From the NCBI GenBank assembly GCA_036510675.1, contig DATCDN010000020.1, positions 1 to 51,510 on the forward strand: a DNA stretch of 51,510 nt, written 5' to 3'. How positions within the stretch are numbered: the stretch's first letter is position 1; each line of letters starts with the position of its first letter. This DNA is from JAATGI01 sp036510675 (GTDB lineage Bacteria; Pseudomonadota; Alphaproteobacteria; ATCC43930; CGMCC-115725). This document shows positions 43,387 to 51,510 of the stretch, piece by piece. A program made the position numbers and the translations under genes. Under the pieces are notes generated by a model. It was not told where the DNA came from and did not search any database. It was given only the letters and a program-made list of their open reading frames with translations.

Positions 43387-43614
43387 TTACGCCGCGCGGC
43401 GCGGTTGATAACGCAGAACCAAAAGTTGATCGTTCTTTAGTGCCAACTGCGCATAGGTTCGCCCTTGATCGTCCGAGAACTCCACCTCGAAAACACCTGG
43501 CGACAAGGACTCGACAACCGTGCCGACCTGGCCGCGCAGTAACCCCTTCTCGGGCAGGTCAGCCGTAAGGGCCACAACATCGAGCAACTGAATTTTGTCG
43601 AGGCGCGAAGTCAT
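43387..43614 (-). CDS. DUF4926 protein, probable antitoxin or immunity partner
   Basis: A 75-residue protein with a small SH3-like beta barrel (QLLDVVALTADLPEKGLLRG; QVGTVVESLSPGVFEVEFSD), matching DUF4926. Proteins of this kind are usually encoded right after a DUF6883 gene, as here with an 11-nt gap. The pairing suggests antitoxin or immunity; this is inferred from context rather than shown. Confidence 0.8.
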   Translation of the reverse strand: MTSRLDKIQLLDVVALTADLPEKGLLRGQVGTVVESLSPGVFEVEFSDDQGRTYAQLALKNDQLLVLRYQPRRAA

Positions 43615-43625
43615 GGTCGTGCTCC

Positions 43626-44012
43626 CTACAGCACATAGCAGGTAACGAATCGTAACACGTCCTGATCCGTCGGAACAATCCAGGTAGAGCGAATAGTTGC
43701 GGTCCCAACCGCCGTTACCATTGGAAAATTCAGGACATAGCGTTGCCCATGTAAGTCGGTCCCGGCCGATTGCAATTCCGCTTGGCGGTTCCAAGCCGCA
43801 TCCAGGAGAGCCCGCCGAAGCAACTCGGCGTCGGTGGCGGCGATTCCGAGCCGCGATCGAAAGACGCGGGCTTTGTACCGGCCGCGTGGATGTTCGGCAC
43901 TGAGACAATAATCCCGCAGCTTCGCAACCTCGACCACGATGCTGCGAACTTGCGGCGGCACGGACTTCCCCTCGCGGACGGTTTTGACTTCCAACAGACT
44001 AACCGCGATCAT
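43626..44012 (-). CDS. DUF6883 protein, probable toxin
   Basis: A 128-residue protein. The part about 28-125 (KLRDYCLSAEHPRGRYKARV; GIAATDAELLRRALLDAA; WIVPTDQDVLRFVTCYVL) matches the DUF6883 pattern, found as a small stand-alone protein or as the C-terminal domain of large polymorphic toxins. It is followed by a DUF4926 gene. The toxin assignment is by association. It starts 33 bases from the divergent monooxygenase gene. Confidence 0.78.
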   Translation of the reverse strand: MIAVSLLEVKTVREGKSVPPQVRSIVVEVAKLRDYCLSAEHPRGRYKARVFRSRLGIAATDAELLRRALLDAAWNRQAELQSAGTDLHGQRYVLNFPMVTAVGTATIRSTWIVPTDQDVLRFVTCYVL

Positions 44013-44045
44013 TCAATGACGGCACGATAATTGAGGGGGACGGGC

Positions 44046-45161
44046 ATGGCCAACGCGCTGTTCAACGACAACAAGATGAAGCTCGGCGTGTTTGGGCCGA
44101 ATGTCAGCCATGGCTGCGCCGCGACCACCGCCGAGGGGCATTTCGAACTCAACTGGGCGAATAGCCGCGACATTGTCGAGACCGCCGACCGCATTGGGCT
44201 CGAGGCGCTGGTGCCGGTGGCGCGGTGGAAGGGCTTTGGCGGCGTCACCGATTTCAACGGCGCGAGCTATGAATCGCTGACCTGGGCGGCGGCGATGGGC
44301 GCGATCTCGAACAGCGCGACCATCTTCTCGACCACCCATGTGCCAACCATGCATCCGGTCGCGGCGGCGAAACAGTGCGTCACCGCCGACCATGCGTCCA
44401 ACGGCCGCTTCGCGCTCAATGTCGTGTGCGGCTGGTCGACGCCCGACCTTGAAATGTTCGGCACCTCGGTGTCCGAGCATGACCAGCGCTATGAAATGGC
44501 GAGCGAGTGGATCGAGATCGTCCGCCGTCTGTGGACCGAGGGTGAATTCAATTTCGACGGCAAATTCTATCAAGTGCCGAAAGGGTTCAGCGAACCGAAG
44601 CCGATCCAGAAACCCTATCCGCCGATCATGAATGCCGGCGCCTCGCCGATCGGCGCGCGGTTCGCCGCGAAATACGCCGACATCGCCTTCACGGTTTTTT
44701 TCGAGGGCGCGTTCGACGCCAACAAGGCTCAGGTCGATAATCTGCGCCGCGTCGCGCGCGAGGATTTCCACCGCGAGCTTCAGGTCTGGACCGGCGCCTG
44801 GGTGGTGTGCCGCCCGACCGAGAAGGAGGCGCGGGACTACGCCAATTATTACATTTACGAAAAGGGCGACTGGGCGGCGGTGGAGAATCTGACCCGCGAG
44901 CTCGGCCTCAAGGCATCGGAATATCTGACCGCCGAGCAATTGCAGCGGGTGAAGTACCGCTTCGTCGCCGGCTGGGGCGGCCTGCCGCTGATCGGCACGC
45001 CGGAACAGATCGTGGACCAGCTCCTGGAGCTGTCGCGCACCGGGCTCGATGGTGTCGTGCTGTCCTGGGTGAATTATCACCAGGAAATGCGCGACTGGGC
45101 GCGCGACGTGCTGCCGCTGATGGAGCAGGCCGGCCTGCGCCGGCCGTTCCGCCCGACTTGA
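44046..45161 (+). CDS. LLM-class flavin-dependent monooxygenase
   Basis: A 371-residue TIM-barrel flavin-dependent enzyme, related to dimethylsulfone, alkanesulfonate and pyrimidine monooxygenases. Motifs include KLGVFGPNVSHG, RFALNVVCGWSTPDLEMFG (phosphate/flavin loop) and LSWVNYHQEM. The ATG at 44046 follows gaggggga; a TTG at 44031 is weaker. It is a distant relative of the enzyme at 10319 but not a close paralogue. The downstream secreted protein gene starts at the overlapping TTGA. Confidence 0.9.
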   Translation: MANALFNDNKMKLGVFGPNVSHGCAATTAEGHFELNWANSRDIVETADRIGLEALVPVARWKGFGGVTDFNGASYESLTWAAAMGAISNSATIFSTTHVPTMHPVAAAKQCVTADHASNGRFALNVVCGWSTPDLEMFGTSVSEHDQRYEMASEWIEIVRRLWTEGEFNFDGKFYQVPKGFSEPKPIQKPYPPIMNAGASPIGARFAAKYADIAFTVFFEGAFDANKAQVDNLRRVAREDFHRELQVWTGAWVVCRPTEKEARDYANYYIYEKGDWAAVENLTRELGLKASEYLTAEQLQRVKYRFVAGWGGLPLIGTPEQIVDQLLELSRTGLDGVVLSWVNYHQEMRDWARDVLPLMEQAGLRRPFRPT

Positions 45162-46612
45162 TCGCCCGGTTGCTTGCGATCGCGGCGGTGCTGGTGTTTG
45201 CCGCCGGCGCGGCGTTCGCGGAAACGGACGATACCTCGCCGGACAAGTCATTCAGCGGCTTCTGGCGGGTGATCGCGGCCGAGCGGGCGCCCTGGCTGGC
45301 GCCGCGTCCGCTGCGCGCGGGCGAGGCGCCGCTGCTGGCCTGGATGGTGGCCTTCGACGAGGGCGCGGTCGCGGGGCCGCCGGCGCTGGCCTGCGCGTCG
45401 GCCCGTTACGACAATCGCCAGACCATGCTCGCCGACCTCTTCGGCGGCCGCCTCGACCCGGATACCGCGTCGGAGCAAGCCTCGATGCTCGGCTTCATGC
45501 CGTTCCAGGCGCCGACCCAGCGTGTCCTCTGTGGCGCCCGCGCCGCGGAATATTATCTCGCGCATAATGGCGACGTGCTGGTGGCGTCGGGCGAAATCGT
45601 CTATCGCCTGCGCCGGCCCGATGGCGACCCACGCGAATGGCACGCGGGCTATAGCGGCCCCGGTTTCGATTGCGTCACGGCCGACCACGCCGGCTCGCAA
45701 ATCGTCTGCGACGATCTGCGGCTTTCCGGCATGGATCGCACCATGACCGCCGCCTACAAGCGGCTCGAGGCCGCCGAGACCCCGGCGAGCTTCGCAACGG
45801 TGCGCGCGGCGCAGCAGGCTTGGCATGTCGCCGCGGAACAGCGCTGCGCGGCGGACGGCGTGCTGCCGGCGCATGCCGGTGATGTGGTGCCGCTGCGCGA
45901 TTGCCTCGCCGCGCTATATCAGGACCGGGCGGCGCTGTTTGAGGGAATGCGGGTGGTGAAGGCGGGTGGCCTCACGCTCGAGCCGCGCATGCGCTTTGCC
46001 AGTACCACGACGCCGCCGTTCTTCGACAGCGATGCTGTCCCATGGCTGACCGGCGGTCCCACCGCCGATGCTTTCAACGCCGCGGTTGCCGAGACGCTGC
46101 GGCTCGATCGTCAGCGCATCGACGATAAGAAATTATCCGTTCCGCCCAACATGCCGGCCGATTACGCACTGTCGGCGCGGCGAACCTATGTCGTGATGCG
46201 GTTCGATGGGCGGCTGATCAGCCTGCAGATGCGCACCGCGGATTTCACCGGCGGCACGCACGATCAGCTCAATGAATTCGCGATCAACTGGGATCTGGCG
46301 GCGGGTGCGCCACTGGGATTCGCTTCGCTCTTTCCGATTGACAAGGATGGGTTGCAATTCGTGACCGATGCCGCGATGAAGGACCTGACGCGGCAGTTCG
46401 GTGACGAGCCGCCGCCGAAACAGACGGATGTCGCGACCGTGGTCGCCGACCCCAATGACTGGCTGTTCACGGCGGATGCCGCGATCGTGCACTTCCCAGT
46501 CTACACCGTCGCGAATTTCTCGCGCGGCGCGTTCGACGTGCGGATTCCGTTTACGGTGCTTAAGGATTACCTTCGTCCCGACGCCGTGGTCCTGAAAGGC
46601 GCGGCGCCGTAG
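45158..46612 (+). CDS. Secreted protein with LprI-like and DUF3298/RsiV-like domains
   Basis: A 484-residue exported protein. A TTG start overlapping the previous stop gives a signal peptide (IARLLAIAAVLVFAAGAAFA, cleavage before ETDD). Middle residues CDDLRLSGMDRTMTAAYKRL and AQQAWHVAAEQRC match the LprI/DUF1311 lysozyme-inhibitor type with its paired cysteines. The C-terminal part (VVMRFDGRLISLQMRTADFT; HFPVYTVANFSRGAFDVRIP) looks like the DUF3298/RsiV fold, which binds lysozyme. Together this suggests an anti-lysozyme or envelope stress protein in the periplasm; that is inference from domain types. Confidence 0.8.
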   Translation: MIARLLAIAAVLVFAAGAAFAETDDTSPDKSFSGFWRVIAAERAPWLAPRPLRAGEAPLLAWMVAFDEGAVAGPPALACASARYDNRQTMLADLFGGRLDPDTASEQASMLGFMPFQAPTQRVLCGARAAEYYLAHNGDVLVASGEIVYRLRRPDGDPREWHAGYSGPGFDCVTADHAGSQIVCDDLRLSGMDRTMTAAYKRLEAAETPASFATVRAAQQAWHVAAEQRCAADGVLPAHAGDVVPLRDCLAALYQDRAALFEGMRVVKAGGLTLEPRMRFASTTTPPFFDSDAVPWLTGGPTADAFNAAVAETLRLDRQRIDDKKLSVPPNMPADYALSARRTYVVMRFDGRLISLQMRTADFTGGTHDQLNEFAINWDLAAGAPLGFASLFPIDKDGLQFVTDAAMKDLTRQFGDEPPPKQTDVATVVADPNDWLFTADAAIVHFPVYTVANFSRGAFDVRIPFTVLKDYLRPDAVVLKGAAP

Positions 46613-46746
46613 GCAAATTGCGTGCTCACCGGCGGTCGCGGGACTTTGATTGGTATGCGTGCGAAACTCTCTCTATGTCCTGGACGTAAGAGAATCGAGT
46701 TGCCGCCCCCGCCCCCTGAGACGCGCGGCGCGAATAGGAGAATGCG

Positions 46747-47721
46747 ATGCTGGTCAAATCGAAGCGCGGCTGGGAAATTCCCGAGCGAGAAGCGACGCCG
46801 GAGAGCGTCTTCACCAACCGCCGGGTGCTGTTGAAGGCGATGGGCTATGGCGCGCTGATCGCCGCCGCCGCCCCGCCGTTCGGTGCCGCCTTCGCCGCCG
46901 AGGCGGACGCGACCGATCCCTCGGCCAAGCTCTATCCCTTCAAGCGCAACAACAAGTTCAAGCTGGACCGCCCGATCACCGAGGCAAAATATTCGACCAC
47001 TTACAATAATTTCTATGAGTTCGGCACCGACAAGGACATCGTCGAGCCGGCCCAGGCACTGCCGGTGCGGCCCTGGACCATTGCCGTCGATGGCTTGGTC
47101 GATAAGCCGTTCGAGATCGGCATCGACGATCTGATGAAGAGGATGCCGCTGGAAGAGCGGCTCTATCGCCATCGCTGCGTCGAAGCCTGGTCGATGGCGG
47201 TGCCGTGGAGCGGCTTCGCCCTCAAGGATTTCGTCGCGCTGTGCAAGCCGCAATCCTCGGCCACATATCTGGTGATGACCACCTTCATGAACCCTAAGAT
47301 TGCCGATGGTCAGAACCAAGTGTTCTATCCCTGGCCGTATGTCGAGGGCCTGACCATGCAAGAGGCGACCAACGAGCTGCCGTTTCTGGTGACCGGCATG
47401 TATGGCAAGCCGGTGCCGAAGCAGGACGGCGCCCCGTTACGCCTGACAGTTCCGTGGAAATATGGTTTTAAATCAGTGAAGTCGATCACGAAATTCACCT
47501 TCAGCGACAAGCAGCCGCGCACCTTCTGGGAGGATTTGCAGGAGAGCGAGTATGGCTTCTGGGCAAACGTAAATCCGCAGGTACCGCACCCGCGTTGGAG
47601 TCAGGCCACCGAGCGCGTGCTCGGCACCAACGAGCGCGTCCCGACGCAGATGTGGAATGGTTATGGTGATTATGTGGCCCATCTTTACGATCAGCTTCAA
47701 GGTCAGCGGCTTTACGTTTAG
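46747..47721 (+). CDS. msrP: Periplasmic methionine sulfoxide reductase catalytic subunit MsrP
   Basis: A 324-residue molybdopterin protein that repairs oxidised methionines in periplasmic proteins. A Tat-type signal with R25-R26 (TNRRVLLKAMG) and a hydrophobic stretch ending AAFAAEA leads into the sulfite oxidase fold. The molybdenum-ligating cysteine is C144 in RHRCVEAWSMAVPW. The C-terminus (RVPTQMWNGYGDYVAHLYD) is typical. The ATG follows aggag. The haem membrane partner MsrQ, usually the next gene, is absent; a small lipoprotein gene follows instead. Confidence 0.93.
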   Translation: MLVKSKRGWEIPEREATPESVFTNRRVLLKAMGYGALIAAAAPPFGAAFAAEADATDPSAKLYPFKRNNKFKLDRPITEAKYSTTYNNFYEFGTDKDIVEPAQALPVRPWTIAVDGLVDKPFEIGIDDLMKRMPLEERLYRHRCVEAWSMAVPWSGFALKDFVALCKPQSSATYLVMTTFMNPKIADGQNQVFYPWPYVEGLTMQEATNELPFLVTGMYGKPVPKQDGAPLRLTVPWKYGFKSVKSITKFTFSDKQPRTFWEDLQESEYGFWANVNPQVPHPRWSQATERVLGTNERVPTQMWNGYGDYVAHLYDQLQGQRLYV

Positions 47722-47856
47722 ATAAGTAATTAATTTCAATGGTTTATGGAAATATGGCAAATTTGTGACGGCAAAACGGCCGATAAGTCACTGGGACGAA
47801 TGGGGTTTTCCGCTATTCTAAGATTCATATAGATTCACTCTAGCGTGGAGGAACCC

Positions 47857-48096
47857 ATGGTTTCCCGTCTCGGATTTGCAGTTGTCGGTCTTGGCTTGCT
47901 GGTTTCGGCGTGCGGCTACACCACCAGCGATCGCGCCCTGAGCGGCGCCGGTATCGGTGCCGTGGGTGGCGCCGTGGTCGGGGCGATGGTTGGCGCACCG
48001 CTGGCCGGCGCGGCGATCGGTGCCGCGGCCGGTGGCGTCACGGGTGCCGCCACGACGCCATCCCAGGTCGATCTGGGCAAGCCGGTTTGGGAGTAG
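47857..48096 (+). CDS. Small glycine-zipper lipoprotein
   Basis: A 79-residue protein with a lipoprotein signal peptide ending LLVSACGYTT (lipidated cysteine in VSAC) and a glycine/alanine-rich stretch (GAGIGAVGGAVVGAMVGAPL, then AGAAIGAAAGGVTGAA) of the glycine-zipper type. The ATG at 47857 follows ggagga. Such proteins sit in the outer membrane or inner leaflet. Function unknown; the next gene is also envelope-directed. Confidence 0.8.
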   Translation: MVSRLGFAVVGLGLLVSACGYTTSDRALSGAGIGAVGGAVVGAMVGAPLAGAAIGAAAGGVTGAATTPSQVDLGKPVWE

Positions 48097-48154
48097 GCAC
48101 CGCGCCCTCGATATGATTAGCTGAGGGCTTGGTTGGTGCGTTTGGAGGCGTGAA

Positions 48155-48526
48155 TTGCGGGCTGGGCGCTTGCTGGTGTTTGCATCGGTCCTGTCGATGG
48201 TAAGCGTCGCCGCACCGGCCTTTACACGGGTGGAAGGCGAAATCTCGCCTTCCGACCCGTTTCTCCAGGATAGCCGGGGCGGCATGGTCGGTCTTGGCTT
48301 CGGCTTCGGGCCGTGGTGGGGGCCCTACGATGCCTATGCGCCGCCGGCCTATGCCTATCCGCCGCCGGTCTATTCGGTCCCACCCCCGCGATTATTGCGG
48401 CACGGAACACAGTCGCGGGCCGCATGCCAGGAATTTCACTCGACCGTCATCGTCAATGGTCAATCGCGAATCGCCGCCGGTCTCGCCTGTCCGCAGCCGG
48501 ACGGGACATGGCGTATCGTGCGCTGA
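48155..48526 (+). CDS. Small exported protein with proline/tyrosine-rich middle
   Basis: A 123-residue product from a TTG with GGAGG 6 nt upstream. A signal peptide (AGRLLVFASVLSMVSVAAPA) is followed by a Gly/Trp stretch (GLGFGFGPWWGPYDAYA), a proline/tyrosine-rich run (PPAYAYPPPVYSVPPP) and a C-terminal domain with two cysteines (AACQEFHSTVIVNGQSRIAA; LACPQPDGTW). The last part resembles a short SH3-like or DUF-type outer-membrane-associated domain seen in alphaproteobacterial cell-envelope proteins. No certain family. Confidence 0.65.
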   Translation: MRAGRLLVFASVLSMVSVAAPAFTRVEGEISPSDPFLQDSRGGMVGLGFGFGPWWGPYDAYAPPAYAYPPPVYSVPPPRLLRHGTQSRAACQEFHSTVIVNGQSRIAAGLACPQPDGTWRIVR

Positions 48527-48542
48527 TTGAGGCTGCGATAAT

Positions 48543-49436
48543 TTACGCGCTGCGCGCGTCGGCGACTTTTCGTACCAGGAATTCGCGGAACACCGCGATC
48601 CGTTTCGACGATCGTAATTCCTCGGGATAGACGAAATAGGCCTCGCCCTCGGGACCGGGCAATTCCGGTAGGATCCGCGACAGGCCCTCGGCGTCGGCGG
48701 CCATGAAATCGGGCACCGCGCCGATGCCGACCCCGCTCTGAACCGCCCGCAAGATGGCGTTGGCGTTGTTGATGGTCAGGATCGGGCGGCGCTCCTGTCC
48801 TGTTTTCAACCCTGCCTCGGTCAGCCAGTTGATGTTGCGGACCGGCGGGCGGCCATCCTCGCCATAAACGATGATGCGATGGCGGTTGAGGTCTTCGACC
48901 TTCTTCGGGGTGCCGTGACGCTTCAGATAATCGGGCGAGGCATAGATGTGATAGCGCACCGACATCAAGTGCCGCTGCACCAGATCGGGCTGGCGCGGCG
49001 GGGTCATCCGGATCGCGACATCGGCCTCGCGCATCGACAGATCGAGTTCGCTGTCATCGACCAGCACGGTCAGCTGAATTTCGGGATAGAGGTCGAGAAA
49101 CTCGCGAATCCGCGGCGTCAGCCAGGCCGAGCCGAACGACACCGTGGTCGTTACCTTCAGCGGCCCGCGCGGCCGGTCCTTGCTCTCTGTCAGCATGGAT
49201 TCGGTCATCGCCAGCTTGCCGAACACCTCGCGAGCGGTTCGATAAAGGAGATCCCCCTGTTCGGTCAGGATCAGGCCGCGCGCATGGCGATGGAACAGCG
49301 GGACCGACAGGCTTTCCTCAAGGGCGCTGATCTGGCGGCTCACCGCCGACTGGCTGAGGTTCAGCGCCTCGCCGGCGTGGGTGAAGCTGCCGGCCTCGGC
49401 GACCGCGTGGAATACCCGTAATTTGTCCCAATCCAT
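48543..49436 (-). CDS. lsrB: LysR-family regulator, LsrB/VtlR-like
   Basis: A 297-residue LysR-type regulator. The N-terminal helix-turn-helix MDWDKLRVFHAVAEAGSFTH with LSQSAVSRQISALE, followed by SVPLFHRHARGLILTEQGDL, matches the LsrB/VtlR group closely. The effector domain includes PILTINNANAILRAVQSGVG. In Sinorhizobium and relatives LsrB controls oxidative and cell-envelope responses and is encoded beside trxB, as here (10 nt gap). The start is the ATG at 49436 rather than the GTG two codons upstream. Confidence 0.88.
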   Translation of the reverse strand: MDWDKLRVFHAVAEAGSFTHAGEALNLSQSAVSRQISALEESLSVPLFHRHARGLILTEQGDLLYRTAREVFGKLAMTESMLTESKDRPRGPLKVTTTVSFGSAWLTPRIREFLDLYPEIQLTVLVDDSELDLSMREADVAIRMTPPRQPDLVQRHLMSVRYHIYASPDYLKRHGTPKKVEDLNRHRIIVYGEDGRPPVRNINWLTEAGLKTGQERRPILTINNANAILRAVQSGVGIGAVPDFMAADAEGLSRILPELPGPEGEAYFVYPEELRSSKRIAVFREFLVRKVADARSA

Positions 49437-49446
49437 CGCCACGGGG

Positions 49447-50424
49447 CTATTCCGCCGCCCTGAGGGTGGCGTGCGAATCCTCTTCGGCGAGAAACCGCTC
49501 GGCTTCGAGCGCCGCCATGCACCCCATGCCGGCGGCGGTCACGGCCTGGCGAAACACTTTGTCCTTGACGTCGCCGGCCGCGAACACGCCCGGAATCTCG
49601 GTCGCGGTCGAGTCCGGCGCGGTGATCAGATAGCCGTCGCGGTCGAGCTCCAACTGGCCCCTGAACAACGATGTCGAGGGATCGTGGCCGATGGCGATGA
49701 AGAAGCCATCACAGGCGATTTCGCCGACCTCGTCGGTCAGAACATTGCGGATGCGGACCCCAGTGACGCGGGGCGGCGTCGGCTCGCCCAGGATTTCCTC
49801 GACGACGCTGTTCCAGACGGTGCGGATTTTCGGGTTGGCGAACAGCCGCGCCTGCATCGTTTTATCGGCGCGCAACTCGTGGCGGCGGTGGATCAGCGTC
49901 ACCCGGCTGGCATGGTGGGTGAGGTACAGCGCCTCTTCGGCCGCGGTATTGCCGCCGCCGACCACGACCACTTCCTTGCCGCGAAAGAAGAACCCGTCGC
50001 AGGTAGCGCAGGCGGAGACGCCATAGCCGCGATAGACCGCCTCCCCCGGCACATTGAGCCAGCGCGCCTCCGCGCCGGTACAGATGGCGATCGTCTCGCC
50101 TTCATAGAAATCGCCCGAATCGCCGCGCGCCACGAAGGGGCGGCGCTTCAGATCGACGGCGACGATGGTGTCGTTGATCAGGCGCGCGCCGACATGCAGC
50201 GCCTGGTCGCGCATCGCGTCCATCAGCTCGGGTCCCATGATGCCCTTGCCGAAGCCGGGATAATTCTCGACCTCGGTGGTGATGGTGAGTTGGCCGCCTT
50301 GTGTCAGTCCGGAGACCAGCAGCGGCGACATAGCGGCGCGCGCGGCGTAGATCGCGGCGGTATAGCCGGCCGGACCGGAGCCGAGAATCAGGTGACGGGT
50401 GCGATGAATCTGCGATTGCGACAT
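49447..50424 (-). CDS. trxB: Thioredoxin reductase TrxB
   Basis: A 325-residue NADPH-dependent flavoenzyme reducing thioredoxin. The FAD motif is LGSGPAGYTAAIYAARA; the redox pair is C139-C142 (SACATCDGFFF); the NADPH motif is VVVGGGNTAAEEALYL; the C-terminal FAD motif is GVFAAGDVKDKVFRQAVTAA. Start at the ATG 50424; the longer frame upstream is antisense overlap. It is the middle gene of a minus-strand operon with the unknown upstream protein (7-nt gap) and lsrB. Confidence 0.96.
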   Translation of the reverse strand: MSQSQIHRTRHLILGSGPAGYTAAIYAARAAMSPLLVSGLTQGGQLTITTEVENYPGFGKGIMGPELMDAMRDQALHVGARLINDTIVAVDLKRRPFVARGDSGDFYEGETIAICTGAEARWLNVPGEAVYRGYGVSACATCDGFFFRGKEVVVVGGGNTAAEEALYLTHHASRVTLIHRRHELRADKTMQARLFANPKIRTVWNSVVEEILGEPTPPRVTGVRIRNVLTDEVGEIACDGFFIAIGHDPSTSLFRGQLELDRDGYLITAPDSTATEIPGVFAAGDVKDKVFRQAVTAAGMGCMAALEAERFLAEEDSHATLRAAE

Positions 50425-50431
50425 GATGCGC

Positions 50432-51510
50432 TCAAAATCCGAACATATGGTCGAGGCTGAATTCCCCCTGAGACCCCAGCAGGCCATGATAACCGAAAAG
50501 CCGGCAGGTGGAGTCTCTAATCAAGACGAAGCCGCCATCCCGGGCCTGCTCGCGTTCCGGCGCCGCGAACATCTCGCCATAGCGCCAAAACAGCGAGCCG
50601 GAACACGGGATCGCGACGCGTTTCTTCGCCACTTCCCGGCCGACTCGATCAACCAGGACCAAATCGGTGCTGCTAAACGGCAGCCACGGGGTCGAGGCCG
50701 GATAGATCAGATGGCAGATAGTGTCGAAAGGCGCCTCGCCCAACCGCAGATAGAGCCGGGTGGAGAGGCCCGGCGCGCGGCCGGAATAGGATTGCGGCTC
50801 GTCGCGATAGGTCAGCGCGGTATTGAACATATGGGCGCCGAAGCTCGAATCGGCCTGGTGGCCGCTGGCGCGGTCCTCGTACCGGAACAGGGCATGCAGC
50901 CAGCCATCGCCGGTGCCCCCCCCGCTAAAATCGTAGACCAATTCGAAATGCCCGAAACCGGCAGGTAGCGCGATACCCTCCAGCGGGCCGTCCAGATCGA
51001 TGGCAATGGATTGGTCACGCCGCAGGCGGCCCAGCGGCTTGCGCAGCATTTCCGCGCCGGAGGCATCGTAGACCAGCAGCGCCAAGGGCAATTCCTGCTG
51101 GCCGCGGGCCATCGGCGTCGGCTGGACCAGCGAGCGCCACACCGCGCGCGGCAGGATCGGTGCCGGCAGGATAAAGCCCTTGCCCATCGTCGCGCCGAGT
51201 TCCGCGAGCTTGGTGTCGGGCCGCAGATCGTCGCGCTCGACATTGACATGGGCGATGCGGCGCTTGGCCGCGCGCTCGATCTCATAGCGCGGGCGCACGA
51301 AATATTTGCCGGCGCCGATTTCGAATTGCTGGGGCCAGCGCGCTTCGGGCCATAGCGTGGCGAGATCGAGGGGATAGGAGCCAAAGGGCGGGATCGCCCT
51401 GTCCAAACGCCGCTGCTCGGCATGGCCCATGAGATTAAGCGTCACCGCGCCCGCCGGGATCGGGCAGGGCAGGCTGTTTTGAACCCAGAGCGTGACGCGC
51501 TCGCCAGCAT
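50432..51510 (-). CDS. Protein of unknown function, 5' end beyond the window
   Basis: At least 359 residues of an open frame that enters from the right edge (upstream of a GTG at 51445 the frame continues with VTLWVQNSLPCPIPAGAVTL, so the real start is outside). The visible part is a soluble, beta-rich protein without membrane segments; the C-terminal region includes DTICHLIYPASTPWLPFSST and ends SLDHMFGF. I do not recognise the family. It sits 7 nt upstream of trxB, on the same strand, so it is likely cotranscribed with trxB and lsrB. Confidence 0.7.
   Translation of the reverse strand, partial: AGERVTLWVQNSLPCPIPAGAVTLNLMGHAEQRRLDRAIPPFGSYPLDLATLWPEARWPQQFEIGAGKYFVRPRYEIERAAKRRIAHVNVERDDLRPDTKLAELGATMGKGFILPAPILPRAVWRSLVQPTPMARGQQELPLALLVYDASGAEMLRKPLGRLRRDQSIAIDLDGPLEGIALPAGFGHFELVYDFSGGGTGDGWLHALFRYEDRASGHQADSSFGAHMFNTALTYRDEPQSYSGRAPGLSTRLYLRLGEAPFDTICHLIYPASTPWLPFSSTDLVLVDRVGREVAKKRVAIPCSGSLFWRYGEMFAAPEREQARDGGFVLIRDSTCRLFGYHGLLGSQGEFSLDHMFGF

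Overview
The window reads as GC-rich chromosomal DNA of an alphaproteobacterium. This rests on the serC-serA pair, an alphaproteobacterial-type SerC, an LsrB/VtlR-like LysR regulator next to trxB, a ferritin/VIT1 fusion of the MbfA type, a DUF1674 (SdhAF4) gene beside rsmB, and a PleC/DivJ-like histidine kinase dimerization domain. The genus cannot be read from the sequence; a Rhodospirillales- or Hyphomicrobiales-like soil or water organism is a reasonable guess. Genes are densely packed with many ATGA overlaps, and several genes need TTG, GTG or even ATC starts. No rRNA, tRNA or CRISPR array was seen.

Layout. 1-523: 5' end of an IS110-family transposase cut by the window edge. 524-5230: serine and histidine genes (serC, serA, hisZ) with a small overlapping gene pair between serA and hisZ that looks like a toxin-antitoxin or regulator module. 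5227-8618: a polysaccharide flippase and a double-headed family 2 glycosyltransferase. 8733-16798: three MFS exporters, a luciferase-like monooxygenase, an AbrB/PIN toxin-antitoxin operon and the Kup potassium transporter. 17124-20657: an orphan sensor kinase, a tiny membrane protein, MbfA and a COG4705 membrane protein. 20724-27143: a catabolic cluster with two paralogous amidohydrolases, a Rieske ferredoxin, an SDR and two FAD-dependent oxidoreductases.

27162-31478 is the most dynamic region. Two toxin-antitoxin modules lie side by side and both toxins are broken. HepT has decayed next to an intact MNT-type antitoxin. A VapC gene is split by a 2972-bp insertion element with 22-bp perfect terminal inverted repeats and an 8-bp target duplication. 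The element carries an IS1-like transposase plus three passenger genes: an XRE/ImmA-type metallopeptidase regulator, an unknown partner, and a small basic protein. Removing the element and one target copy restores a full VapC reading frame, so the insertion looks recent. This cargo-bearing element is the best candidate for something not previously described.

31583-44012: cysK and a moeB/thiF-like gene; a DUF6285-kinase-acyl-CoA dehydrogenase set that resembles a split version of eukaryotic ACAD10/11; an SDR; SdhAF4; rsmB; a glutamine synthetase-like ligase and a Rieske oxygenase; an EF-G-like GTPase; and a DUF6883/DUF4926 pair. 44046-51510: a second luciferase-like monooxygenase, a secreted LprI/DUF3298 protein, msrP without its msrQ partner, two small envelope proteins, and a trxB-lsrB redox operon headed by an unrecognised protein that runs off the window.
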